A DNA stretch of 64,000 nt from Flavobacterium gyeonganense (GCF_029625295.1 NZ_CP121112.1:3162001-3226000); one strand, 5' to 3'. Positions 16,604 to 27,197 are shown, counted from the stretch's first letter. Notes: generated by a model not told the origin, from the sequence alone. Program-made: numbers and translations.

Positions 16604-17347
16604 TTACGATTTTATTTTTCTGTTAATTCTGTGATAAACGGTAAAACGAATAATATCACGATCGTAGAAATCGACACCGCTAGACCGCCTCTGAAAGTTT
16701 TTTAAATACCCTAATTCCAAACCAATATTTGGGTTGAAATGATAGCGCAGGGCTGTATAAAACCGGTTTTGGTCAAAAGTATTTTTTTTATTGTCTTTTC
16801 CGTGATTAAATAAAATTTCATCAGAAATGGTGCCTTTCAAACTTCGTTTTTCTTTTTCCCAAAGTGTAAAAGTCGATTGTAACCGGTATCTAAATCGGAA
16901 AGAAAAAGAAAAATCATTTAACAGTTCCGTTTTAGTCGATTTTTGTATAAAACGTTCTTCAAGCTGAAAACGGTTATGGAAAGTAATTTTCGCGATGTCA
17001 TGAATAAGGGTCAAATCCTGCTGAATACGATATTCTGGAATTGAGAATTCAGGATCAGACAAAGGTGTCTGGGTGTTAACGCTGAAGTAAGCGAATCCTC
17101 CGCCTGTATCAATATGCTGGCTGGCTCGATATCTTGCCTGTGTCCTGAAAACAAATACATTTTCATGAACCGGATTTATAAAGCTCCGGTTGTCAAGTTC
17201 AGAATGTAATGACCATTTTTCGGATAGAGGAAAAATATTGTAATATCTAATCCATGTCAGAGTTTGGTGTTCTACCTTTTTTGTGCTTTGCGCTAAAGAG
17301 AATTGACCTAAAAATGCCCAAAAAAGAAGGAATCTGAAAAATTTCAT
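16604..17347 (-). CDS. DUF2490 domain-containing outer-membrane protein
   Basis: 247 residues with a signal peptide (MKFFRFLLFWAFLGQFSLAQ) and a beta-barrel-like body (for example WIRYYNIFPLSEKWSLHSEL and FRFRYRLQSTFTLW) typical of DUF2490. Function of the family is not established; it is thought to be a small outer-membrane barrel. It lies downstream of the TonB receptor but is separated by a terminator. Confidence 0.8.
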   Translation of the reverse strand: MKFFRFLLFWAFLGQFSLAQSTKKVEHQTLTWIRYYNIFPLSEKWSLHSELDNRSFINPVHENVFVFRTQARYRASQHIDTGGGFAYFSVNTQTPLSDPEFSIPEYRIQQDLTLIHDIAKITFHNRFQLEERFIQKSTKTELLNDFSFSFRFRYRLQSTFTLWEKEKRSLKGTISDEILFNHGKDNKKNTFDQNRFYTALRYHFNPNIGLELGYLKNFQRRSSGVDFYDRDIIRFTVYHRINRKIKS

Positions 17348-17443
17348 CTACGTTATATAAATTCAAGTTGCGAATATATACAAATGAGTGATGATTTTGG
17401 GCAGAATAAAAATTGTTTTGAATGCTGTTTTGTGAATTTAAAA

Positions 17444-17482
17444 CAAAAAAACGAGATACACTTAATAAGTGCATCTCGTTTT
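17444..17482 (-). terminator. Terminator of the TonB receptor gene
   Basis: On the minus strand AACGAGATGCACTT / AAGTGTATCTCGTT stem (one mismatch) followed by a T-run. Confidence 0.8.
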
Positions 17483-17508
17483 AACCAAACTAACTTTCTT
17501 TAATTTTA

Positions 17509-20073
17509 TTACAGCGAATATTTTAGAGTAATTCCATATGTTCTTTGGTCACCTAATACAGCCGCGTAATGTCCTGCATTTCCGCCAGCTGGCAATAATT
17601 GCTCATAATAATCTTTGTTTAAAATATTACGTCCCCAGAAGTGAACAGATAAACCATCTGTTGCACGGAAACCTAAACGGGCATTAAAAATAGCATAACC
17701 CGGAACTATTAAATATTTTGAAGCTGATGGGCTTGATGAGAATTCAGATCTGGCATAGCTATCAAGAGCTATAAAAAATTTACCCGAGTTCCCGAAGAAT
17801 CTTGCGTTTTTAGTATACTCACCTCCTAAGCTCCCTGCCCATTTTGAAACACCAGGTAAATCAGATCCTGAAACATCTTTATAATTTACGGCTTTTCCAT
17901 CCACAACAAGACCAGTTTCTTCCAAAGGTAGTGGCGCATTTGTAAATTTAATGTATTTACCGTCACTATAAGTTGCAGCTCCGTAAACACTAAACTGTCT
18001 GCTGATTACAAAACTGGCATCTAATTCTGCTCCTCTTACTCTTACTTTATCTGCATTGGCAAGGTATCCACGATTCACACCTAATTCAGCAGCCTGAACG
18101 TTTGTTTGAAAATCTTTAATGTCAGTATTGAATACTGTAAGATTCAGGATAGAATTTCTGAATGGAGAAGTTTTGATTCCTGCTTCATAATGATTAACAT
18201 CTTCAGGTTTAATTACTGCAAGATCACTTAATGTTTGGCCAGCTGGCGGGGTAGGAAGCCCGGCAACATTTACACCAACTGGTTTGTAGCTTTTTGCATA
18301 AGTAGCATAAGCATTGATTTTATCGCTAAATTTATAAGTCAAAGTCAAATTTCCTGAAAAATCGGTATCGTCTGTACTTGAGTCAAAAGCCTGATCTGTA
18401 TAGACTAATTTTTTCAGCGCAATTAATGCAGGGTCATTTGTTTGAAGCCCTCCGTATGTAGTACGCTTATAGTTGGCTTCTTTTTTATCAAAGTTATATC
18501 GCAAGCCAGGTAATACATGCAGACGATCTGTTATGGCCCAGTCTAACTGTCCAAATACCGCAGCACTCGATGCTCTGATTCTTGCATCAGTTTTAATTCC
18601 GTAACCTTCAAAAAGACCTGGTGTTTTCCATAAATTGCTTGTTGTACTTTGAGAAAATCTCCATTGTGCACTTCCTGATTCTTCTGTACCATCTGTTTGT
18701 GATGTCTGATCGATAAAGAATACACCTGCAACACCACTAATTTTCGACGAAAGCTGACCAGCATATCGAACTTCCTGTGTAATTTGAGTTTGTCTTGTAG
18801 GGTTTTGTGATTTTGCCAAAACCTGTAATCCTGTAAAATCCCTGTCATTTGATGGATCCCAGTTCCAAAAACGCCATGCAGTTGTTGATGTTAATGTTCC
18901 GCCACCAATTTTAGTGTCAATATTTAAGGATATACCTCCCATGTCCTGTCCTGATCTCCAGGGTGTATCCTGATCAATTTTACGGTCAAATGCATTTCTG
19001 CTTGGAAGTTGATAATTTAAATCGGCAATAATAGCATCAAATTGTCGATAAGCAGCTCTGTTTGTTGGCGCAACACCTGCGATTACCTGCGCATATCCGT
19101 CGGGACGCTGTGTTGTGATATCTGCAGCTAATATAATATTGGTATTTTCTGAAGGATTATAAAGTAACTGTCCTCTGATTCCTTGGTTATTAAGGGTATT
19201 TGTAGCTCTTCCTGTTGCAATATTGTCAACCAGACCATCACGTTGTGTACCAGAAAAAGAAAGGCGTCCGGCAATTTTTTTGCTTAAAGCACCTGTAACA
19301 GAAGCTTTAGCCTGAAGGAATGCATAGTTTCCGTAACTCACTTCAAAATCTGCACCGGATGTAAAACTTGGTTTACGAGTTGTAATGTTAAAGGCTCCTG
19401 ATGTAGTGTTTTTACCAAACAGTGATCCTTGTGGTCCACGTAAAACTTCAATTCTTTCTACATCCACAAAATCTAAAGTTGTAGCTGCCGGACGTGCATA
19501 ATAAACTCCGTCAACATAGAAACCAACACCCGGGTCAATACCATCATTAGTAAGTCCGTATGGAGAACCTAAACCACGAATATTGATACCTGTGTTTCTT
19601 GGATTGGATGAATATAATTGAACAGATGGAACCAGTTCTTTAATACGATTTACATTAAAAGCTCCGGCTTGCTCAGCTTGTTTTCCAGTTACAACTGAAA
19701 CTGCAATTGGAATATCCTGAACTTTTTCTATTCTTCGTCTGGAAGAAACCACAACTTCGATAAGTTCATTTTCTTCTTTTAATGCGACTTCTAATACAGG
19801 AACAGGTAAGGTTGTAACCTCTACTTCGATAGTTTTATAACCTACATATTGCACTAAAAGTGTAAAAGGGAGATTTTTGCCATTTGTGTCAAGGCTAAAT
19901 TTTCCATTTTCATCAGCAATAGTACTTATAATTGTTCCTTTGATAACCACATTGGCTGCACCTAGAGGAATTTTTTGTGAGTCTGTAATTTTACCTTCAA
20001 TATTTTGTGCAAATGAAACGGAGAAAGTTATAATTGAAAGTAGTGTAAATATATTTTTTATAGAATTTTTCAT
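17509..20073 (-). CDS. TonB-dependent receptor (854 aa)
   Basis: Outer-membrane transporter with signal peptide (1-23), a carboxypeptidase-like regulatory domain (~24-105), plug (~115-230, with NIRGLGSPYGLTNDGIDPGV and VEVLRGPQGSLFGKNTTSG-like VERIEVLRGPQGSLFGKNTT) and a C-terminal barrel ending in LKYSL. The plug and the YYEQLLPAGGNAGHY end resemble proteobacterial-type siderophore or small-molecule receptors more than SusC. It has no STN domain. An Rrf2 regulator gene lies 249 bases upstream on the same strand and may control it. The substrate is unknown; iron or a sulfur compound would fit an Rrf2 sensor. Confidence 0.9.
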   Translation of the reverse strand: MKNSIKNIFTLLSIITFSVSFAQNIEGKITDSQKIPLGAANVVIKGTIISTIADENGKFSLDTNGKNLPFTLLVQYVGYKTIEVEVTTLPVPVLEVALKEENELIEVVVSSRRRIEKVQDIPIAVSVVTGKQAEQAGAFNVNRIKELVPSVQLYSSNPRNTGINIRGLGSPYGLTNDGIDPGVGFYVDGVYYARPAATTLDFVDVERIEVLRGPQGSLFGKNTTSGAFNITTRKPSFTSGADFEVSYGNYAFLQAKASVTGALSKKIAGRLSFSGTQRDGLVDNIATGRATNTLNNQGIRGQLLYNPSENTNIILAADITTQRPDGYAQVIAGVAPTNRAAYRQFDAIIADLNYQLPSRNAFDRKIDQDTPWRSGQDMGGISLNIDTKIGGGTLTSTTAWRFWNWDPSNDRDFTGLQVLAKSQNPTRQTQITQEVRYAGQLSSKISGVAGVFFIDQTSQTDGTEESGSAQWRFSQSTTSNLWKTPGLFEGYGIKTDARIRASSAAVFGQLDWAITDRLHVLPGLRYNFDKKEANYKRTTYGGLQTNDPALIALKKLVYTDQAFDSSTDDTDFSGNLTLTYKFSDKINAYATYAKSYKPVGVNVAGLPTPPAGQTLSDLAVIKPEDVNHYEAGIKTSPFRNSILNLTVFNTDIKDFQTNVQAAELGVNRGYLANADKVRVRGAELDASFVISRQFSVYGAATYSDGKYIKFTNAPLPLEETGLVVDGKAVNYKDVSGSDLPGVSKWAGSLGGEYTKNARFFGNSGKFFIALDSYARSEFSSSPSASKYLIVPGYAIFNARLGFRATDGLSVHFWGRNILNKDYYEQLLPAGGNAGHYAAVLGDQRTYGITLKYSL

Positions 20074-20322
20074 TTTTATATTATGTATATGTAATTAGTA
20101 GAATTTATTTTTAAATTTTTTTTACCAGCACATACACATCATAGAAGAATTATTTTTCACTGCTGTGAAAATTATATTGTTACTTTTTTTCAAAAGATTT
20201 TTCGATAAATAAGACTTGCTTGATTTTACTTTCATTGTTCAAAAAATTGTAATGGTTGTTAATTATTTTTTGGCAAATATATATAAAATCTATCAGTTTA
20301 GTAGGGTTTGAAAAAATATTTT

Positions 20323-20736
20323 TTATTTTTTTATCAATGAGGCTATTGTTATGTTTTGCATTGCTTTTAAAGTTTCATCACGAATAATCATCAAACCGTG
20401 TCTCAGACTGCATTCTTCCTCAGTTTTACAATCTAGGCAACGCTCATAAAAATTTAAAGAAGCACAAGGCAAAAGTGCAATTGCCCCATCAAATAAACGA
20501 TGAATTTCTGCCAGTGTGATGTCATTTTTGGATTTTATCAGATAATATCCGCCAAATTTTCCCTGTTTACTGCTCACAAAACGTCCTCGTTTTAGGTCTA
20601 ATAAAATTTGTTCCAAAAACTTTTTAGGAATATTAGCACCTTCAGCAATTTCTATAGTTTTAGAAATGTGATCTTCCTCTTGTTCTGCTAGATAAAGTAA
20701 GGCTTTAAGAGCATATTTTGCTTTATGTGATAACAT
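20323..20736 (-). CDS. Rrf2 family transcriptional regulator
   Basis: 137 residues with an N-terminal winged helix (~1-75, starting MLSHKAKYALKALLYLA) and a cysteine cluster at positions 91, 100, 103 and 109 (LLPCASLNFYERCLDC, then EEC). Family members such as IscR bind an Fe-S cluster with three cysteines, so cluster or redox sensing is likely. It lies directly upstream of the TonB receptor in the same direction; control of that receptor is inferred from position. Confidence 0.9.
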   Translation of the reverse strand: MLSHKAKYALKALLYLAEQEEDHISKTIEIAEGANIPKKFLEQILLDLKRGRFVSSKQGKFGGYYLIKSKNDITLAEIHRLFDGAIALLPCASLNFYERCLDCKTEEECSLRHGLMIIRDETLKAMQNITIASLIKK

Positions 20737-20839
20737 TTTTTTTAATTATGAATTGTGAATTATAAATTATGAATTAATTTTTGAGTAAAATATTTTCAAA
20801 GATAACTCTACTAACTTGAAACATCAAACAAAATTTACT

Positions 20840-21676
20840 TTACCAGCCACCGCTAGAGCCTCCTCCTGAGAAACCGCCACCGCCAAATCCGCCACCGAAG
20901 CCACCGCCACCTCCAAAACCACCTCCGGATGATCCGCCACCGAAGCCTCCAAATCCGCTACCGCTGCTTCTGCCTAGACTGCTTAAAAGAATAACATCCA
21001 TCAAACTTGGACCTCCACCGTTATTATTGCCTGAATTTCCTCCGCCTCCTCTTTTATTTCGGGAAACTAAAATTAATACAATCACTATAATAACTATAAA
21101 AGGGAGTATTGGAAAATCTTTTCCTTTACTCTGTTTTCTTTCACCTTTGAATTTTCCTTTAAAAACATCAATTATAGCATCTGTTCCTTTATCAAGACCA
21201 TTATAAAAACTTCCGGCTTTGAATTCTGGAATAATAATATTTCGAATTATAGTTCCGCCTATTCCGGCAGTTAATCGGTCTTCTAAACCATAACCGGGAT
21301 TAATTGCAATTTTCTTTTCGTTTTTAGCCAATAAAATAATTACACCATTGTCATCTTGCTTTGTCCCTCCAATTCCCCAGGTTTGGCCCCATTTTGTGGC
21401 TAGCTGACTAACATCTTCTCCTCTTAAACTTTCAATGGTAATAACTACAATTTGGGTTGTGGTAGAATCTGAATAACGAATTAGTTTTTCTTCGAGTTGT
21501 GTTTTTTCAGCTGCACTTAAAATATTAGCGTAGTCATAAACAGAGGTTTGAAGACTTGGCTTTTCAGGAATAGTAAACTGAGCAAAAATCCCTGTATAAG
21601 TAAAAAATGCAATTAACAATAGGCTAAACTGAAAAACTCCGTTGGAATTTAATATTTTGTTTTTGGAAAATTTCAT
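20840..21676 (-). CDS. TPM domain protein with Gly-rich tail (YgcG/DUF477)
   Basis: 278 residues: signal/membrane segment (~15-33), a TPM domain (~38-165, with TTQIVVITIESLRGEDV and WGIGGTKQDDNGVIILLA), one transmembrane helix (~190-205) and a long Gly/Ser-rich tail ending in SGGGSSGGW. TPM domains occur with LemA in bacteria and have acid-phosphatase-like folds in plants (TLP18.3); the bacterial role is unclear. It is 4 bases after a second TPM gene and forms an operon with it and lemA. Confidence 0.9.
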   Translation of the reverse strand: MKFSKNKILNSNGVFQFSLLLIAFFTYTGIFAQFTIPEKPSLQTSVYDYANILSAAEKTQLEEKLIRYSDSTTTQIVVITIESLRGEDVSQLATKWGQTWGIGGTKQDDNGVIILLAKNEKKIAINPGYGLEDRLTAGIGGTIIRNIIIPEFKAGSFYNGLDKGTDAIIDVFKGKFKGERKQSKGKDFPILPFIVIIVIVLILVSRNKRGGGGNSGNNNGGGPSLMDVILLSSLGRSSGSGFGGFGGGSSGGGFGGGGGFGGGFGGGGFSGGGSSGGW

Positions 21677-21680
21677 TTAT

Positions 21681-22118
21681 TTACCCTTTTGAGATTTCGT
21701 TAGATAATTCATTTTTATTGTCTTCTGATGACGGGAAATATTTTTTTAATTGTTCGCCGGCATTTAAAATTCCGTCAACAATTCCCTGCTTAAAGTTTCC
21801 TGCTTTAAAGTGATTTGTCATAACATCTTTAGTGCAGTCCCAAAAATCATTGGTTACAAGATCGTTTATACCCTTATCACCGCAAATGACAAAATTTTTA
21901 TCATCAACAGCAAAATAAAATAAAACACCATTCTGAAGCTGGGTTTCATTCATTCGTAATTCATAAAAAACTTCTAAAGCCCTGTCAAAAGGAACTTTAG
22001 AAGTCGTTTTTTCTATATGAACTCTAATTTCGCCAGAAGTGTTTTCTTCAGCCATGCGAATAGCTTCAACTATTTCCTGCTCTTCTTCCCTGGTTAAAAA
22101 ATCTTCTACTTTTGACAT
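21681..22118 (-). CDS. TPM domain protein, short cytoplasmic form
   Basis: 145 residues, TPM domain almost the whole length (SGEIRVHIEKTTSKVPFDRA, NGVLFYFAVDDKNFVICGD), with no signal peptide or membrane helix. It sits between lemA and the longer TPM gene, an arrangement typical of Bacteroidota. Function unknown. Confidence 0.88.
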   Translation of the reverse strand: MSKVEDFLTREEEQEIVEAIRMAEENTSGEIRVHIEKTTSKVPFDRALEVFYELRMNETQLQNGVLFYFAVDDKNFVICGDKGINDLVTNDFWDCTKDVMTNHFKAGNFKQGIVDGILNAGEQLKKYFPSSEDNKNELSNEISKG

Positions 22119-22149
22119 TTGAATTATTTTAGAGTTACGATTTTTTATT

Positions 22150-22734
22150 TTAGAATTTTACTTCAACTGGTTTGTCTGCTCCGGTAGAAGCTTCAAAATA
22201 TGGTTTTTCTTTGTATTCGCTCAGGAACCAGCTATTAGGGATTTTCAAAATATATCCGTTGTAAACCTGAACTGATTCATTAAAACGTGTTCTTGCAGTT
22301 AAAATCTGGTTTTCGGTACTAGCAAGCTCATCTTGTAATTTCAGGAAGTTTTCATTTGCTTTTAATGTTGGATATTGCTCAACAGATACTAATAATCTTG
22401 ATAAAGACGAGCTTACCCCGCTTTGTGCCTGATTGAATTGTGCTAATTGTTCCGGAGTTACATTGCTTGGGTCAACCGTTACTGAAGTAGCTTTTGCTCT
22501 TGCTTCAATTACAGCTGTTAATGTCTCTTTTTCAAAATTAGCCGCACCTTTTACGGTATTTACTAAGTTCCCAATAAGATCATTACGTCTCTGGTAAGCT
22601 GTTTGTACATTTCCCCAGTCTTTATTTACGGCCTGGCTATGCTGCAAAGCAGTATTTTTAATTCCAATTGACCAAAATGCGATAATTGCAATAAGCGCTA
22701 CAATAATTCCTACGGGGATTAACCACTTTTTCAT
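22150..22734 (-). CDS. lemA: LemA family protein
   Basis: 194 residues with an N-terminal membrane anchor (WLIPVGIIVALIAIIAFW) and a coiled-coil LemA domain (QTAYQRRNDLIGNLVNTVKG, then ENFLKLQDELASTENQI). Length and ending (PYFEAS) are usual for the family. First gene of the lemA-TPM-TPM operon. Function is not established; an envelope role is assumed. Confidence 0.93.
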   Translation of the reverse strand: MKKWLIPVGIIVALIAIIAFWSIGIKNTALQHSQAVNKDWGNVQTAYQRRNDLIGNLVNTVKGAANFEKETLTAVIEARAKATSVTVDPSNVTPEQLAQFNQAQSGVSSSLSRLLVSVEQYPTLKANENFLKLQDELASTENQILTARTRFNESVQVYNGYILKIPNSWFLSEYKEKPYFEASTGADKPVEVKF

Positions 22735-22767
22735 ATTTTTTTAATTTAAGTTTATTTCAATTTTTAA

Positions 22768-23100
22768 TTACAATTCGTTTTTTATATCTGTTAGTTGTGT
22801 TTTTATGGACTCTAATTTACGTATTATTTCGAATTTATCTAATGTTTTCTTCTGGCCTTCCTTTAAATGTGTTTTAGCTCCTTCAAGTGTAAAACCGCGC
22901 TCTTTGACCAAATGATAAATTAATTGTAAATTTGTAATATCTTCAGGTGTAAACATTCTGTTGCCTTTGGCATTCTTTTTAGGTTTGAGAATGTCAAATT
23001 CACTGTCCCAAAATCGTATCAAAGAGGCATTGACATTAAATGCTTTAGCTACTTCGCCAATGCTGAAATATCTTTTGTCTTTAGAAAGCTCAATATGCAT
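22768..23100 (-). CDS. MerR family transcriptional regulator
   Basis: 110 residues with a MerR winged helix-turn-helix (YFSIGEVAKAFNVNASLIRF, then LKPKKNAKGNRMFTPEDI) and a short C-terminal coiled coil. No effector-binding domain or cysteine metal ligands are present. It follows the M23 peptidase gene by 46 bases and precedes lemA by 33, so it may be part of one transcript. Target unknown. Confidence 0.88.
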   Translation of the reverse strand: MHIELSKDKRYFSIGEVAKAFNVNASLIRFWDSEFDILKPKKNAKGNRMFTPEDITNLQLIYHLVKERGFTLEGAKTHLKEGQKKTLDKFEIIRKLESIKTQLTDIKNEL

Positions 23101-23146
23101 GATCTTTGTTTTTCTATTTTATTCAAACTTACTACTTTTTGCAGTA

Positions 23147-24124
23147 TTAATCTAATGATTGGTTCTCCTGATTTGCCAAATGTGAAATCGCAACATATTC
23201 TACAGCCGAAATGTTTCCGTAATAAAAATTCAGCGGATTCACGACTTTTCCATCCTTGTGTACTTCATAATGACAATGCGGTCCTTCTGATCTTCCGGTA
23301 CTTCCTACATACCCAATCACATCGCCACGTTTGACACGCTGGCCGGGCCTGCAATTGTATTTGCTTAAATGAGCATATAAACTTTCATATCCAAAACCGT
23401 GCCTGATGACCACATGGTTGCCAAACCCTGATGCAGAATTGTCAGCCCTTGCCACAATACCATCACCGGTAGCATAAACTGGAGCGCCAGTATTAGCTGT
23501 GAAATCCATTCCGTTATGCATTTTTCGAACTTTCGTGAAAGGATCAATTCTATATCCAAAACCAGATGCTACCCGTTTTAAATTTTCATTTTGTACTGGC
23601 TGAATGGCAGGAATTGCGGCTAATAAATTCTTTTTAGTGCTGGCCAGCTTTAATATCACATCTAATGATTTTGACTGGATAGCCAGTTCTTTCGAAAGCT
23701 GATCAATCCGTTTAGTAGTGTTTAGGACCAATTGAGAATTATTATATCCTTCTAAATCTTTATATCTTTTGCTATCTTTAAATCCTGCTTTTCTGATAGA
23801 ATCCGGAATTTCGGTTTTGTTAAAGTAAGTTCTGTAAATATTATTATCCCTGTCTTCCAAGGCCTCAGCTACGTCATCAATTTCATCCATTCTTTTATTT
23901 AAAATCGCATATTGTATTTTTAAATTCTCAATTTCCCGGGCCTGTAACCGGTCTTTTGGCGTTTCAAAATAGGAAGTATTGATTAAAAGGACAAATATTA
24001 AAAAACCAAACAGTGCTGAAGCTAGTATAAACAAGAATCCGTAACCAATTTTGATTCTCTTTTTTGTTTTTATTTTCGTATACGCCAGATTTTCTGAGTC
24101 GTAATAATATTTTACTTTCGCCAT
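23147..24124 (-). CDS. M23 family metallopeptidase
   Basis: 325 residues: one N-terminal membrane helix (~28-50), a coiled coil (~65-180) and a C-terminal peptidase M23 (LytM) domain. Zn ligands are visible: H and D in MHNGMDFTA and the HxH in GPHCHYEVH. It probably cuts peptidoglycan cross-links or regulates cell-wall remodelling in the periplasm. Confidence 0.93.
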   Translation of the reverse strand: MAKVKYYYDSENLAYTKIKTKKRIKIGYGFLFILASALFGFLIFVLLINTSYFETPKDRLQAREIENLKIQYAILNKRMDEIDDVAEALEDRDNNIYRTYFNKTEIPDSIRKAGFKDSKRYKDLEGYNNSQLVLNTTKRIDQLSKELAIQSKSLDVILKLASTKKNLLAAIPAIQPVQNENLKRVASGFGYRIDPFTKVRKMHNGMDFTANTGAPVYATGDGIVARADNSASGFGNHVVIRHGFGYESLYAHLSKYNCRPGQRVKRGDVIGYVGSTGRSEGPHCHYEVHKDGKVVNPLNFYYGNISAVEYVAISHLANQENQSLD

Positions 24125-24230
24125 ATTTTAAAATACCCTATTTTTGTAGCTTGTAAAATTAGTCAAACGAACAAAATTAGTAAATGTTTCAGTTGTTCGT
24201 GGCTTTTTTTCAAGAACAAAATTAATTAGA

Positions 24231-24364
24231 TAATTGGGGAATTAGATAATTTAGATAATGCGCAAAATAAGGAATTTATTGTTTTAAACGATTAGTTTTT
24301 TATTATCGATTTCGAAATTAATACATTATCAAAGTTCACAAATTATCTAATTGTCTAATTTTCA
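24231..24364. repeat. A+T-rich inverted repeat upstream of alaS
   Basis: Copies of AATTAGATAATT (24232-24262) and the inverse AATTATCTAATT (24341-24362) lie in the 279-base divergent region between the M23 gene and alaS. Low-complexity sequence of this kind recurs in this window. Confidence 0.4.
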
Positions 24365-24403
24365 AATTGACACATTAAAACAGATACATTTTCTAATTAA
24401 AAT

Positions 24404-27054
24404 ATGAAATCACAAGACGTACGTAAACAATTTCTGGACTTTTTTAAGAGCAACGGACACTTAATTGTTCCATCTGCTCCAATCGTGCTAAAAGACGACC
24501 CAACCCTTATGTTCAATAACTCGGGAATGGCCCAGTTTAAAGAATTTTTCTTAGGAAACGGAACTCCAAAAAGCCCTAGAATAGCCGATACGCAAAAATG
24601 TCTTCGTGTTTCAGGAAAACATAATGATCTTGAAGATGTAGGTTTTGATACCTATCATCATACCATGTTTGAAATGTTAGGAAACTGGTCTTTTGGTGAT
24701 TATTTCAAAAAAGAAGCGATCAACTGGGCTTGGCAGCTTTTGACTGAAGTTTATAAAATTCCAAAAGAAAATCTTTATGTTTCTGTTTTTGAAGGAAGTA
24801 AAGAAGATAATGTCCCTTTTGACCAGGAAGCTTGGGATATCTGGAAAACATTAATCGATGAAGACCGAATTATTCTTGGAAACAAAAAAGACAATTTCTG
24901 GGAAATGGGAGATCAGGGACCATGCGGACCTTGTTCTGAAATTCACGTTGATTTACGTCCGGAAGCTGAAAAAGCTTTAGTTACAGGAAAAAGTTTGGTA
25001 AATAACGATCATCCGCAGGTAGTTGAAATCTGGAATAATGTATTCATGGAATTCAACCGTAAAGCTGACGGATCGTTAGAAAAACTTCCTGCACAACACG
25101 TTGATACCGGAATGGGATTTGAACGTTTGTGTATGGCTTTGCAAGGAAAAACATCAAATTATGATACGGATGTTTTTACACCGCTTATCGAAAAAGTAGA
25201 GCAAATTACGGGATTAAAATACACTTCAAACGATGCAATGACAAGTCGCGACTTGTCAATACAAGAAAAACAAAATAAAACAAATATTGCGATTCGTGTT
25301 GTGGTAGATCACGTTCGTGCGGTTGCTTTTGCAATTGCTGACGGACAATTACCATCTAACACTGGTGCCGGTTACGTAATTCGTAGAATTTTACGTCGTG
25401 CCATTCGTTACGGATTTACATTCCTAAATACTAAAGAACCTTTTATCAATAAACTGGTAGAAGTTCTGGCAGACCAAATGGGAGAATTTTTCCCGGAAAT
25501 TAAATCACAACAACAATTGGTTACGAATGTAATTCGTGAAGAAGAAGCTTCTTTCTTAAGAACGCTTGATCAGGGATTACAATTGCTGGATAATGTAATT
25601 GCAGAAACTAAAGGACAAGAAGTTTTAGGCGCTAAGGTTTTTGAATTATACGATACTTTCGGATTCCCAAAAGATTTGACAGCTTTAATTCTAAAAGAAA
25701 AAGGATTCTCTTATAATGAAGCAGAATTTGAAGTTGAATTGCAAAAACAAAAAACACGTTCTCGTGCAGCATCTGAAGTTTCAACAGAAGACTGGAATGT
25801 TTTGATTCCCGGAAATGTAGAAACATTTGTTGGTTATGATAAAACAGAAAACGAAGTAAAAATCACTCGTATCAGAAAAGTTGATTCTAAAAAAGATGGT
25901 ATTTTGTACCAAATCGTTTTAGATAATACACCTTTTTATCCAGAAGGCGGAGGTCAAGTAGGAGATAAGGGAACATTGGTTTCTGCAAACGAAACAATCG
26001 AAATCATTGATACAAAGAAAGAAAACAATTTGATTTTGCATTTTGCAAAACAACTTCCTGAAAACATAGAAGCAGGTTTTGTGGCAAAAGTTAATACCGA
26101 TTTAAGAATAGCAACATCCAAAAACCACTCGGCTACGCACTTGATGCACTTGGCTTTGAGAAATATTTTAGGAACGCATGTGGAGCAAAAAGGTTCATTG
26201 GTGAATCCAAACTATCTGCGTTTTGACTTCTCTCATTTCAGCAAAGTTTCTGACGAAGAAATCAAACAAGTTGAAGCTTCTGTAAACGCTCAGATTGAAG
26301 CGCAATTGCAATTGGTAGAACACAGAAATATCCCGATTAAAGAAGCATTAGATAAAGGTGCAATGGCTTTATTTGGAGAAAAATACGGAGACAATGTTCG
26401 TATGATCGAATTTGGAGATAGTAAGGAATTATGTGGAGGTATTCACGTAAAAAATACTGCTGAGATCTGGCATTTCAAAATTATTTCTGAAGGCGCTGTT
26501 GCAGCTGGAATTCGTCGTATTGAAGCAATTACAGGCGATGCAGTGAAAAACTTCTATGTGAACCAGCAAAATACATTAGCAGAAATAAAAGAAACATTAA
26601 AAAATCCACAGGATATTTTAAAATCTGTTGCTTCTCTTCAGGATGATAATGCTAAGCTGAAAAAACAAGTTGAGCAATTACTTAAAGAAAAAGTTGGCGC
26701 ACTAAAATCGGAATTAGAAAAAGATTTCCAAGAAGTAAATGGTGTACATTTTCTTGCTAAACAAGTAGATTTAAGCATGGCTTCGACGAAAGATTTAGCT
26801 GCTGCATTAGGAAGTTCCAAACCGGATTCGTTTGTGTTTTTAGCTTCTGTAGAAGATGGCCAGCCAAATATTCACTGTTACATTTCTAAAGAATTAGTAG
26901 CTGCTAAAAACTTAAACGCGAATGCTGTAATTAAAGAATTAGGGAAATATATTGAAGGAAATGGAGGGGGCAACCTTTCTTTGCTTCCGGAAAAGGTAAA
27001 AATGCAGGGGGGATTCAACAAGCTTTAGCAAATGCAAGTCAATTTGTAAAATAA
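24404..27054 (+). CDS. alaS: Alanine--tRNA ligase, frameshifted at the extreme C-terminus
   Basis: Charges tRNA-Ala. Class II core (~1-250, motif 2 region [13 protein letters not shown]), then the tRNA-binding region, the editing domain with Zn ligands in SATHLMH and LCGGIH, and the C-terminal DHHA1-like domain. The frame given ends at 27028 with an odd tail ([18 protein letters not shown]). Reading six instead of five G at 26966-26970 restores the family's GGGGQPFFA-type end ([20 protein letters not shown] then [13 protein letters not shown]) with a stop at 27054. Because the gene is essential, a base-calling error is the simplest explanation. Confidence 0.96.
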
Positions 27055-27097
27055 AGGTTTGGTTAAAATTCATTTTCAAATTATTAATATAACAAAG

Positions 27098-27132
27098 ACC
27101 CAAAAAAGGAACTTAACTTTTTTGGGTTTTTA
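27098..27132 (+). terminator. Terminator of alaS
   Basis: ACCCAAAAAAG, eight-base loop, CTTTTTTGGGT followed by T. Confidence 0.85.
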
Positions 27133-27166
27133 TTTGAAATGGTTAGTTTTTTTGTTTTAATAGTAG

Positions 27167-27182
27167 TTCATTTGTAGGAAAT
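27167..27182 (+). promoter_or_regulatory. Shared upstream element TTCATTTGTAGGAAAT
   Basis: Sixteen bases identical to 30044-30059, which lie upstream of the paralogous lipoprotein gene. TTCATTTG resembles the -7 element TAnnTTTG with one mismatch. Probably the core promoter of both genes. Confidence 0.5.
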
Positions 27183-27197
27183 TTAAAATAAATAAAA

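Noticed and set aside
20840-21060. Repetitive CCACCGCC/CCTCC sequence resembling a tandem repeat or CRISPR-like array
   Set aside because: It is the coding sequence of the Gly-rich tail of the TPM protein; units are irregular and in frame. No CRISPR array is seen anywhere in the window.
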